NCBI GenBank assembly: GCA_023415635.1 | Contig: JAEZJV010000021.1 | Span: 1 to 22,261 of the forward strand | Reading direction: 5' to 3' | DNA length: 22,261 nucleotides | Source of the DNA: Bacillota bacterium | GTDB lineage: Bacteria; Bacillota; Clostridia; Lachnospirales; Lachnospiraceae | Shown here: positions 15,815 through 22,261 of the stretch, in pieces | How the letters are laid out: every line of letters begins with the position of its first letter | Position numbering within the stretch: position 1 is the stretch's first letter | Notes under the pieces: model-generated | Database searches by the model: none | What the model saw: the letters and a program-made list of their open reading frames with translations, nothing else | What the model was told of the DNA's origin: nothing | Made by a program: the position numbers and the translations under genes

Positions 15815-17305
15815 TTAGATTATTTTCAATATTTCCTCCACAGATCTCTGCATTTTATCTGTCTTACACACCTTATTATGCAGGATCGGGGCTGTATGAA
15901 GCTCTTCCACAGCCTTCGGTATATCGGTCTTCGATACCTGTTTCAGCAGCAAAGCCTGCTCGTAATCCTCCTCAGGTATGTTCGCTATATGAAGCGCCTT
16001 CAGAACACTCCCTGCAAACTTGTAAGGGCTTGCAGTCGATACGATGACTGTCTTGGTCTTATCCTTCGTATCCTTCACATAGCGGTGATATACACTTGCT
16101 GCAACTGCAGTGTGTGTATCAATCACATAATTGCTTTCCTGATAAACCTTCTCAATCGCCTCACCGGTCTCCTGTTCCGAAGCCCAGCCGCCTATGAAGT
16201 CCTCAAGCTTCTTATTCATACCCTCTGTTATCTCATAGGAGCCCTTAGATGATAATGCGTTCATAAGCTCCGAAGTGATCTTACTGTCGCCATCCGCAAT
16301 ATGATAAATCAGTCTCTCTAGGTTACTGGATACAAGAATATCCATAGAAGGAGACTGCGTCAGTATGAAATCCCTGTTCCTGTCATAGCACCCTGTCTGG
16401 AAGAAATCAAACAACACCTTATTCTCGTTCGATGCACAGATCAGCTTATGAATCGGTACTCCAATATGCTTTGCATAGTAAGCGGCAAGGATATTGCCGA
16501 AGTTTCCTGTCGGTACTACAAAATTAATCTGTTCACCCTTCGCAATCTGACCTGTTCTATATAGCATTGAATAGGAATAAACATAATAAACGATTTGTGG
16601 TACCAGTCTGCCAATATTGATGGAGTTGGCTGAGGAGAACCGGTAACCCGCTTTCTTCATACGCTCTGCCAGTTCCACATTGCCAAACATCTTCTTTACA
16701 CCCGTCTGCGCATCATCAAAGTTTCCATGGATGCCGATGACCTCTGTATTACTTCCCTGCTGGGTTACCATCTGCTTTTCCTGAACACTGCTGACACCAT
16801 CCTTGGGATAGAACACGATGATGCTGGTTCCTTCCACATCGGCAAAGCCGGTGAGTGCTGCCTTTCCGGTATCACCGGAGGTGGCGGTCAGGATAACAAT
16901 CTCCTCGGAAATATTGTTCTTTCTCGCCGATTTCGTCAGAAGGTGCGGCAGGATCGACAAAGCCATATCCTTAAATGCAATAGTTGCCCCGTGGAAAAGC
17001 TCAAGATAATAGGCATCCCCTGCTTCTCTTAACGGAGCAATCTCCGGAGTATCAAACTTGGAATCATATGCTTTATTAATACAATCCCGAAGCTCCTCCT
17101 CCGTATAATCTGTTAAAAATAATTTCATTACCTCATAAGCAGTCTCGCGATAGTCCAGTGCGGACAGCTCTTCCATCGATTTTTGAAGAACCGGAATTGT
17201 CTCCGGTACAAATAAACCTCCATCCGAGGATAAGCCCTGCAGAACAGCCTGAGAAGCTGTTACCCTTTTGCTTTCGTCTCTGGTGCTTTTATACATTAGG
17301 TTCAT
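15815..17305 (-). CDS. thrC: Threonine synthase
   Basis: This PLP-dependent enzyme of fold type II converts O-phosphohomoserine to threonine, the last step of threonine synthesis. The PLP lysine is K112 in HGATIAFKDMALSILPHLL, the family signature. LTATSGDTGKAALTGF (about 139-154) and VPTGNFGNILAAYYAKHIGV are the phosphate-binding and glycine-rich parts of the active site. At 496 aa with an N-terminal YKSTRDESKRVTASQAVLQG it belongs to the longer, class-1-like group found in Clostridia and Gram-negatives. The ATG at 17305 is chosen because AAGGGG lies about ten bases ahead. A methionine three codons later is less likely. No other threonine gene is adjacent. A structured leader precedes it. 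Confidence 0.96.
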   Translation of the reverse strand: MNLMYKSTRDESKRVTASQAVLQGLSSDGGLFVPETIPVLQKSMEELSALDYRETAYEVMKLFLTDYTEEELRDCINKAYDSKFDTPEIAPLREAGDAYYLELFHGATIAFKDMALSILPHLLTKSARKNNISEEIVILTATSGDTGKAALTGFADVEGTSIIVFYPKDGVSSVQEKQMVTQQGSNTEVIGIHGNFDDAQTGVKKMFGNVELAERMKKAGYRFSSANSINIGRLVPQIVYYVYSYSMLYRTGQIAKGEQINFVVPTGNFGNILAAYYAKHIGVPIHKLICASNENKVLFDFFQTGCYDRNRDFILTQSPSMDILVSSNLERLIYHIADGDSKITSELMNALSSKGSYEITEGMNKKLEDFIGGWASEQETGEAIEKVYQESNYVIDTHTAVAASVYHRYVKDTKDKTKTVIVSTASPYKFAGSVLKALHIANIPEEDYEQALLLKQVSKTDIPKAVEELHTAPILHNKVCKTDKMQRSVEEILKII

Positions 17306-17333
17306 ATCGATTTAATCCCCTTTACTCATTTTT

Positions 17334-17427
17334 CATAACGCATAGGGTCTTTATTACCGGCCTCACATGGTGAGACATTTAGGCAGCTTTAGGCTCGAAA
17401 TGCAAGCTGCTGCTTTCATGCGTTATA
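17334..17427 (-). promoter_or_regulatory. Structured thrC leader RNA, class unknown
   Basis: On the - strand the leader is closed by a 9-bp stem, ATAACGCAT (17418-17426) with ATGCGTTAT (17335-17343). Inside are GCAGC/GCTGC capped by GCTTG/CGAGC with loop CATTT, and a 7-bp hairpin GTCTCAC/GTGAGGC with loop CAT. This is the layout of a multi-helix junction, and it starts at or just after +1. The closing stem ends about 14 bases before the ribosome site. There is no U-run, so control of translation is more likely than termination. I do not recognise it as T-box, SAM, lysine or another named class. Confidence 0.6.
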
Positions 17428-17437
17428 AGTTTCATGT

Positions 17438-17466
17438 ATTATAACACGACAAATCCTCGGATACAA
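17438..17466 (-). promoter_or_regulatory. Promoter of thrC
   Basis: On the - strand TTGTAT (17461-17466) and TATAAT (17438-17443) are 17 bases apart. Transcription would start near 17430, at the closing stem of the leader RNA. Confidence 0.78.
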
Positions 17467-17513
17467 TATGTTAGTTTTTATTTTTAGCTCTTAAAACATA
17501 GGCGCTTAACCCT

Positions 17514-18479
17514 CTATTTATAGAATTCATGTCCGCCATGCTTAAACAGCCAATCCAGATTGTTGTCAAACCAGGCTGCACTGCCGGCACTGGTCCTCTT
17601 TCTGGCGATGAAATATAATGCACCTTCAGAGTAATCCTCTCCTTCCAGCGCCCTCTGTACTGCCTCCTTAGTTTTCCCGGTCACCTTGACCTTCCAATAT
17701 CTTTCATCATCCACAGGAGAAAATTGATAATCACCGTTTTTATTCTGAAAGATGACGTCCTCTATAGAATCCGGGAAATGATCGTCCGCAACCCGGTTCA
17801 GTATGACATTGGCAATCAGTATCTTCCCCTTCATATCTTCTCCGCCCGCTTCTGCTTGGACAATACGCTCAAGCATATGCATTTCTGAATCTGTGACATG
17901 ATAGGCGAAAGTCTTTTCCTTCTCAGCGGAAAGGCTGTAAATCTCATCCTTCTCTTTCTTCTGATCATCGGAATTCTCTTTACCGGTAGCAGGTACAGCC
18001 TTTGCCAAGGCAGCTAAGGTTACGACATTTCCGCCTTCCTCCGATACCTCATTATCGATGAAGCCCGTAACATCCTCATCTGCTATGACTCCGCTTACAG
18101 ATCCCAGTGCTGCGGCAGAATGGGTACCTCCCGGGGCAAGCGCAGCCGTTCTGCTGCCGTATGCCTCCGCTGTGCCGTAGCTTCCAAGTCCTGTATTACT
18201 TACTTCTGCCAGTCCGAATGGTCTTTGTAATTTTGATTGGATTAATAAAGCTGTACTCTCTGCCGATGGCAGAACAGGTAAATCCTTGTTAATCTTCTCC
18301 TGTGTCTCTTCATCTGTAGTTTTGTTTATCCCTGCCGCTTCTGAGTTAATGTTATAAAATACATCCGAACCCATAATCAGCATAAATATCGATAAAACAT
18401 ATGCAGCTATCAGCATGATGATACCATGCTGGCTTTCGTGCATTCTCCGCTTTTGAAGAAACAAATTTATCAATGACAT
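17514..18479 (-). CDS. Membrane-anchored SleB-type cell wall hydrolase
   Basis: This 321-aa protein has one N-terminal membrane segment (about 19-39), a long low-complexity linker rich in Ala, Gly, Ser and Glu (45-190), and a C-terminal SleB/Hydrolase_2 domain (about 200-320). The domain opens with MLERIVQAEAGGEDMKGKIL. E210 matches the catalytic glutamate of SleB lytic transglycosylases, and NVILNRV, GDYQFSPV and ALYF are further family marks. In Bacillus such enzymes open the spore cortex, but many clostridial copies act on vegetative wall. No peptidoglycan-binding domain is visible, unlike Bacillus SleB. The ATG at 18479 has AGAGGA eight bases ahead. A perfect sigma-A promoter stands upstream, which argues for vegetative expression. 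Confidence 0.88.
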   Translation of the reverse strand: MSLINLFLQKRRMHESQHGIIMLIAAYVLSIFMLIMGSDVFYNINSEAAGINKTTDEETQEKINKDLPVLPSAESTALLIQSKLQRPFGLAEVSNTGLGSYGTAEAYGSRTAALAPGGTHSAAALGSVSGVIADEDVTGFIDNEVSEEGGNVVTLAALAKAVPATGKENSDDQKKEKDEIYSLSAEKEKTFAYHVTDSEMHMLERIVQAEAGGEDMKGKILIANVILNRVADDHFPDSIEDVIFQNKNGDYQFSPVDDERYWKVKVTGKTKEAVQRALEGEDYSEGALYFIARKRTSAGSAAWFDNNLDWLFKHGGHEFYK

Positions 18480-18553
18480 AAATTTATCCTCTTTTCTTGA
18501 TATTTGATGGCTATTATTTCCATTTAATGGAATGTATAGTAATGATATTCTGC

Positions 18554-18582
18554 ATTATAGGCAAAGCATTTTTTTGTGTCAA
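18554..18582 (-). promoter_or_regulatory. Consensus sigma-A promoter of the SleB-type gene
   Basis: On the - strand a perfect TTGACA (18577-18582) and a perfect TATAAT (18554-18559) are 17 bases apart. The leader would be about 68 nt. Confidence 0.88.
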
Positions 18583-18865
18583 GCCGTCAGCTGCATTTTC
18601 GTTATAAACAACGATATGTGATATCCATAATCTCCCATCAAAGGTATTATTCAACAAATTGAAGCTTGAGTATAGATATTGATTTGTGCATTTTCTACAA
18701 GATAATTTTAACATTTTATTAACGATATATTAAATTTTTTTCATAAAATTCTATAACTTTATACATATTCTACTGCTCTAGTACGTTTTTTAGGCAAAAT
18801 CATAGACATTCTACACAAATGGACCTTAATAATTTGTTAACAAAAGCAGAGAGTCCTTTAGCATG

Positions 18866-18894
18866 TTGCAGAGACCCCTTTCATCTGTTATATT
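18866..18894 (+). promoter_or_regulatory. Promoter of the AP2-like gene
   Basis: TTGCAG (18866-18871) and TATATT (18889-18894) are 17 bases apart, with an extended -10 TGT before TATATT. The start near 18900 leaves a very short leader that begins at the ribosome site. Confidence 0.55.
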
Positions 18895-18914
18895 AAGATA
18901 GAGGTGATTGATTG

Positions 18915-19721
18915 ATGTTGCCAGGCGTATATCAGGCATTCAAAAAAAACGGCATAAAGTATTACAGATCCTCCATCACTTATCGGAATAAGCATATCAG
19001 CCTCGGCAGCTATCCCTCTGAGTCGGCTGCAAGTGAAGCATACCTGCTGGCAGGAAGTCTGCTTGAGGACTTCCGGTATGAAATAGAAGATTACTCTGAG
19101 GACCATCCGCTTTCCTTTCATAAATGGGTTGTATTAATTAATTTCCGTGACAATCAGATCTATTTCAAAAATCCGATTTACTTACGGAAACGCTATTTCT
19201 TCTATTATATTGATTACAATACACGCCTCCGCTTTGATGCTGAGGATCTGTTCTATTATGCACACCATAAGATCATACGAAGGGGAGGCCATCTCTTCGT
19301 CTCCGACTATGGGATGCAGGTTAATATACTTTCCAGATACGGCATAAAGAGTTATGCTGTAGCAGGTAAGGATTTTATCTTTGTCAATGGAGATATCAAC
19401 GATTACAGTTACCATAACATCGAAGTGATTAACCGCTATTACGGTGTATCACGCATATTAATCAAGGGACACACTTTATATCTGGCCAAAATTCATATTA
19501 ACGGAGATTATCTGATTGGACGTTATACCACAGAGACTGAGGCCGCAATTGCATATAATAAGGCAGCACTCTTATTAAGAAATAAAGGGTTAAAGAAGAA
19601 TTTTCCGCAAAATTTTATTGATGGGCCGGATGAGATAGCTTATGCGAAAATGTTTCAGAAGATACGAATATCTAAGAAGCTGTTATCGTATGCAGACAAT
19701 CTGCAAAATAGTCCAAAATAA
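18915..19721 (+). CDS. AP2-like DNA-binding protein with degenerate HNH core
   Basis: This 268-aa, basic, Tyr/Ile-rich cytoplasmic protein has two regions resembling AP2-type DNA-binding folds. One is at about 4-47 (GVYQAFKKNG, then HISLGSYPSESAASEAYLLA). The other is at about 177-234 (GVSRILIKG, then YLIGRYTTETEAAIAYNKAA, ending KKNFPQNF). Between them, residues 140-173 contain FVNGDINDYSYHNIEVIN. This follows the HNH pattern DHxNGDxxDNRxxNLxVxN with the metal-binding DH replaced by FV and DNR by DYS. The order HNH-AP2 is that of phage and intron homing endonucleases, but the catalytic residues are gone, so I infer a chromosomal DNA-binding protein rather than a nuclease. The ATG at 18915 follows GAGGTG by eight bases; a TTG at 18912 is the alternative. 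It is a lone rightward gene between leftward units. Confidence 0.6.
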   Translation: MLPGVYQAFKKNGIKYYRSSITYRNKHISLGSYPSESAASEAYLLAGSLLEDFRYEIEDYSEDHPLSFHKWVVLINFRDNQIYFKNPIYLRKRYFFYYIDYNTRLRFDAEDLFYYAHHKIIRRGGHLFVSDYGMQVNILSRYGIKSYAVAGKDFIFVNGDINDYSYHNIEVINRYYGVSRILIKGHTLYLAKIHINGDYLIGRYTTETEAAIAYNKAALLLRNKGLKKNFPQNFIDGPDEIAYAKMFQKIRISKKLLSYADNLQNSPK

Positions 19722-19740
19722 GTTCAAAAAAGACAAAGGT

Positions 19741-19770
19741 TTTACATAAATATTAAATTTATATTTTTTT
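19741..19770 (+). terminator. Weak terminator after the AP2-like gene
   Basis: A short AU-only hairpin (TAAAT/ATTTA, 19747-19751 with 19757-19761) is followed by TATTTTTTT. It is weak, but it is the first U-run after the stop. Confidence 0.35.
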
Positions 19771-19836
19771 CTGGTATTGTCCTATTTTTATGATATAATA
19801 ACAGTATATTTTTTCTTCTTCCATTTTGTAGTATAT

Positions 19837-19921
19837 AAATTGAAGCCATTGATTTCTCCAGCAAGTGTTTCCGGTGCCACCGGAAGGCACTGACTTGATC
19901 GGATTATCAATGGCTCAATTT
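19837..19921. repeat. Tall imperfect hairpin between converging genes
   Basis: AAATTGAAGCCATTGAT (19837-19853) pairs with ATCAATGGCTCAATTT (19906-19921) with one bulged base. Inside, TTCCGGT/ACCGGAA (19869-19875 with 19879-19885) and AGTG/CACT extend the stem. The right arm overlaps the stop codon of the histidine kinase. U-runs at either end are poor, so it may be a terminator, an mRNA 3' protector or a small RNA. Confidence 0.65.
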
Positions 19922-21003
19922 ATTTCCTTCAACTCATTATTTAGTTCTACCGTAAATACTGTTGCTTCAGCGTCACTCCTCGCATAAATCCTCCCGCCGT
20001 GCATTTCTATCACGCTTTGCGCAATAGCAAGTCCAAGTCCGCTGCCGCCAGTCTCGCTTGATCTGGAGGATTCCACACGGTAAAACCTTGTAAATATCCG
20101 TTCCAGATCCTCTTCCGGTATGATCTCACCAAAATTGGTCACTGTCACGGCAATACCAGTTTCCTTAATAAACAGGTTAATAATAATCCGTTTACCCCCA
20201 CTCCCATATTTAATTGCATTACTGATCAGATTGGCAAAGGCTCTTGCCAGCAAGCTTCCGTCCGCTTTAATTACAGCAGAGTTAACAGAAGCAGAGAATT
20301 CATATTCCAGATTGTATTCCTGAAAGCTAGGATAAAATTCATCCACCAGCTGATTTATCAGCTTTACGATATCTACCTCGGTAAATTCTGCCTTTACCTC
20401 TCCGAAATTAAACTTCGTATAAGTGAAAAGATCCTCAATCAGCTTCTCCAAACGCTTCGACTTGCTGTAAGCAATTTTGATATATTTCTGCTGAGTCTCC
20501 TGCGGCAATTCCTTGGAGGATACCAAATCCAGATAACCGATGATAGAGGTCAGGGGAGTCCGCAAATCATGGGCAACACTCGTAATCAATTCCTTCTTGG
20601 CATATTCACTTCTTCTCTCATTCTCCATGATATCCTTGATGTCATCTGCCATCTGATTCAGCTTACAGGCCAGCATCGCAAATTCATCTTCATTGCTGAT
20701 CTCTATACGGTTGCCGAAGTTTCCCAGGGAGATCTGATTGATGCCATATATCATCTGGTCAATGTATGTAATGAATTTCTTCGTCAACATCAGGAAATAA
20801 GTAATGAACAATACAATACCCGCTACAACCGTTATGATAGAAATGATCACTGCAGAGGTTCCCGACAGCTCCTGAATGCTTTTGTGCAGAATAATATAGA
20901 TTCCGATATGCAGCATCGCAATTGTCAAAAGCATATACAGAAGGCTTAGTATACTGTATAGAACGATTTCAAAACGGAAGCTTCTAAAAATATTATTCTT
21001 CAA
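19915..21003 (-). CDS. Sensor histidine kinase, VanS-like
   Basis: This is the membrane sensor kinase of a two-component system. Two membrane segments (about 11-38 and 50-73) enclose only a very short outer loop, so it probably senses signals within the membrane or through a partner. A HAMP linker (74-127) follows, then the H-box TSVAHDLRTPLTSIIGYLDL with H145. The N-box is ANLISNAIKYG (N262), the F-box IFTRFYRV and the G2 box GGSGLGLAI. The G1 box is replaced by NFGEIIPEEDL, as is usual in VanS-like kinases. It has 362 aa. The start is a TTG at 21003, inside the end of the response regulator gene (11-base overlap), with TAGGA seven bases ahead, which points to translational coupling. It follows the regulator in the same transcript. 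Confidence 0.92.
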   Translation of the reverse strand: MKNNIFRSFRFEIVLYSILSLLYMLLTIAMLHIGIYIILHKSIQELSGTSAVIISIITVVAGIVLFITYFLMLTKKFITYIDQMIYGINQISLGNFGNRIEISNEDEFAMLACKLNQMADDIKDIMENERRSEYAKKELITSVAHDLRTPLTSIIGYLDLVSSKELPQETQQKYIKIAYSKSKRLEKLIEDLFTYTKFNFGEVKAEFTEVDIVKLINQLVDEFYPSFQEYNLEYEFSASVNSAVIKADGSLLARAFANLISNAIKYGSGGKRIIINLFIKETGIAVTVTNFGEIIPEEDLERIFTRFYRVESSRSSETGGSGLGLAIAQSVIEMHGGRIYARSDAEATVFTVELNNELKEIN

Positions 21004-21694
21004 TCTTATATCCTACTCCCCATACTGTTTTTATAATCTGAGAGTTACTAGAATCCATTTCAATCTTTTCTCTGATCCTACGGATATGAACCATAACCGT
21101 ATTATTCGCCTCGTACATCTTCTCATTCCAGACCCGCTCGAAGATATCATCGGTAGAAAAGACCCTCCCGACATTGCTTGCCAACAGATAGAGAATCTCA
21201 AATTCGATCGGTGTCAGCTTAACATCCTTGCCATAAGCAGTCACCTTATGATTCTCTTTATTGATTGTCAGGTGATCCAGTACGATATCTTTATCCTGCT
21301 TCTCATCATGGGAATTCGGATTGAATTTTGTATATCTTCTCAGCTGTGATTTCACTCTTGCTGTCAGTTCCAATGGATTGAAGGGTTTAATCACATAATC
21401 ATCCGCACCGGTGCCGAGTCCTATGATCTTGTCCAAATCCGCAGATCTGGCACTCAGCATGATGATCGGTACAGTGGATGTCTCTCTGATCTTTTTGCAC
21501 ATCGTCAGACCGTCCATACCAGGCATCATGATATCGAGTATGACTAATTTGATATCTGCATTTTCCAATATCTGAAGGCCTTCTCTTGCACTATTCGCCT
21601 TACGAACCTGATATCCTTCACTGACAAGATGTATCTCTACCAAATCTGCTATATCCTTGTCATCATCCACTACCAATATCTCTGAATGCTCCAT
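20993..21694 (-). CDS. Response regulator, OmpR/VanR family
   Basis: This DNA-binding partner of the downstream kinase has an N-terminal receiver domain with acidic pocket D10-D12 (VVDDDKD), phosphoacceptor D54 (LVILDIMMPGMDG), a conserved Ser in MLSARS and Lys in VIKPFNP. A C-terminal winged helix (about 135-233, LTPIEFEILYLLASNVGRVF and then NNTVMVHIRRIREKIE) is of OmpR type. The frame is open upstream to 21751, but the ATG at 21694 has AGGAGG six bases before it and gives 233 aa, normal for the family. The overlapping start of the kinase marks a two-gene operon. No target gene such as a transporter lies next to it, so the stimulus is unknown. Confidence 0.94.
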   Translation of the reverse strand: MEHSEILVVDDDKDIADLVEIHLVSEGYQVRKANSAREGLQILENADIKLVILDIMMPGMDGLTMCKKIRETSTVPIIMLSARSADLDKIIGLGTGADDYVIKPFNPLELTARVKSQLRRYTKFNPNSHDEKQDKDIVLDHLTINKENHKVTAYGKDVKLTPIEFEILYLLASNVGRVFSTDDIFERVWNEKMYEANNTVMVHIRRIREKIEMDSSNSQIIKTVWGVGYKIEE

Positions 21695-21768
21695 TTCCGT
21701 CCTCCTTCTTCCATAATCCTGCTCCTTCCTGATAAATAATGAAGCCTGCACCCCTCAAATTTTCCTTT

Positions 21769-21844
21769 ATCATATCACACGAAGCAGGATAAATCTTTAA
21801 TATTTTCTTAATTATAGATAATCTAAATTATCACTTAATGATAA
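21769..21844 (-). promoter_or_regulatory. Candidate promoter and upstream repeats of the two-component operon
   Basis: On the - strand TATGAT (21769-21774) is preceded by TGA, an extended -10; the -35 is weak. Upstream lie three related repeats: GATAAT (21817-21822), ATTATC/TTATCA (21827-21833) and TGATAA (21839-21844). They could bind a response-regulator dimer. Confidence 0.4.
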
Positions 21845-21969
21845 AGCAGGTAATGAAAAACCCGAAAATCAGACTACCATGCTATAGTTAGCCCTAAATA
21901 TATGCTGTCACAGTGTAGAATATATAGATTTTCAGGCTGCCTAATAAACCGACTGAGAATTACTGGGTG

Positions 21970-21998
21970 TTTACATTTTCTACGGCTCGTGATAGAAT
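21970..21998 (+). promoter_or_regulatory. Promoter of rnpB
   Basis: TTTACA (21970-21975) and TAGAAT (21993-21998) are 17 bases apart, placing the start near 22005. Confidence 0.7.
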
Positions 21999-22004
21999 AC
22001 AACC

Positions 22005-22261
22005 TGTGAGTAGCACAGATGGTCGCGCCTTTTTGGTGAGGAAAGTCCGGGCTTCATAGGGCAGAGTGCCGGATAACGTCCGGTGGAGGCGACTCCAAGG
22101 CTAGTGCAACAGAAATATACCGCCCGGTTCACCCGGGTAAGGATGGAAAGGTGGCTTAAGAGACCACCGCCTTACTGGTAACAGTAGGGGCTATGTAAAC
22201 CCCACTCGAAGCAAGACCGAACATAAAGCGATACGGTTGCCCGCCGTGCTTTAGGGTAGGT
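22005..22261 (+). ncRNA. rnpB: RNase P RNA (3' end beyond window)
   Basis: This is the catalytic RNA that trims tRNA 5' leaders. The universal core blocks are present: GAGGAAAGTCCGGGC at 22038-22052, ACAGAAATATACCGCC at about 22109-22124, and GTAAGGATGGAAAGGTG at about 22137-22153. The layout looks like bacterial type A. The last visible bases, near TTTAGGGTAGGT, fall well inside the molecule, so the 3' third, including the second half of P4, is missing. The exact 5' end is inferred from the promoter. Confidence 0.95.

Larger units (their letters stand above)
18480..18914. other. Divergent AT-rich intergenic region
   Basis: This gap lies between the SleB-type and AP2-like genes. Besides the two promoters it holds a 12-bp palindrome TTTGTTAACAAA (18833-18844), about 20 bases upstream of the AP2-gene -35 box. 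I see no supported gene here. A leftward frame at 18514-18714 has no ribosome site and overlaps the SleB promoter. Confidence 0.55.

Noticed and set aside
15778..16252. Rightward frames opposite the end of thrC
   Set aside because: They are antisense to a clear, full-length threonine synthase and have no plausible product.
17334..17427. T-box or Thr-codon attenuator before thrC
   Set aside because: There is no T-box core sequence (AGGGTGGNACCGCG type), no U-run terminator, and each short frame has only one threonine codon.
18514..18714. Leftward 66-codon frame upstream of the SleB-type gene
   Set aside because: It crosses the perfect sigma-A promoter and has no ribosome site or recognisable motif.

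Overview
The window looks like chromosomal DNA of a low-GC, anaerobic Gram-positive bacterium of the Clostridia, most likely Lachnospiraceae. The supporting signs are strong AGGAGG-type ribosome sites, near-consensus sigma-A promoters, a pfl/ZTP riboswitch in front of pyruvate formate-lyase, a SleB-type wall hydrolase, a VanRS-like two-component pair, an Ig-like surface protein and an RNase P RNA of apparent A type. The family-level placement is inference. I see no transposase, phage gene, CRISPR array, tRNA or rRNA.

Left part (1-8.1 kb): the start of a leftward, SSB-like gene is cut by the window edge. typA/bipA reads rightward and ends at a bidirectional hairpin. Leftward genes follow: an HTH-Panacea (SocA-like) protein, an AI-2E/YtvI-type membrane protein, and a complete zinc/manganese ABC transporter operon (binding protein, ATPase, permease). 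That operon has a consensus promoter, a perfect 7-1-7 Fur-family palindrome at its transcription start and a terminator. A rightward ECF-transporter S component follows, with a leader of about 100 nt.

Middle part (8.1-17.5 kb): all genes read leftward. They are an O-antigen-ligase-like polytopic membrane protein with an unusual extracytoplasmic insert, pflB behind a ZTP riboswitch, a large secreted S-layer-like protein with Ig-like repeats, and threonine synthase behind a compact multi-hairpin leader RNA that I cannot assign to a known class. Each appears to be its own transcription unit.

Right part (17.5-22.3 kb): a membrane-anchored SleB-type hydrolase under a perfect consensus sigma-A promoter is divergent from a rightward gene for an AP2-like protein. 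That protein holds what looks like a worn-out HNH core between two AP2-like halves. A leftward response regulator/histidine kinase pair (start codons overlapping) converges on it across a tall hairpin. rnpB begins at about 22005 and runs out of the window.

The region is mostly core housekeeping. The most interesting pieces are the thrC leader RNA, the degenerate HNH/AP2 protein, the orphan Panacea protein, the zinc-type operator variant and several intergenic hairpins that may be RNAs.
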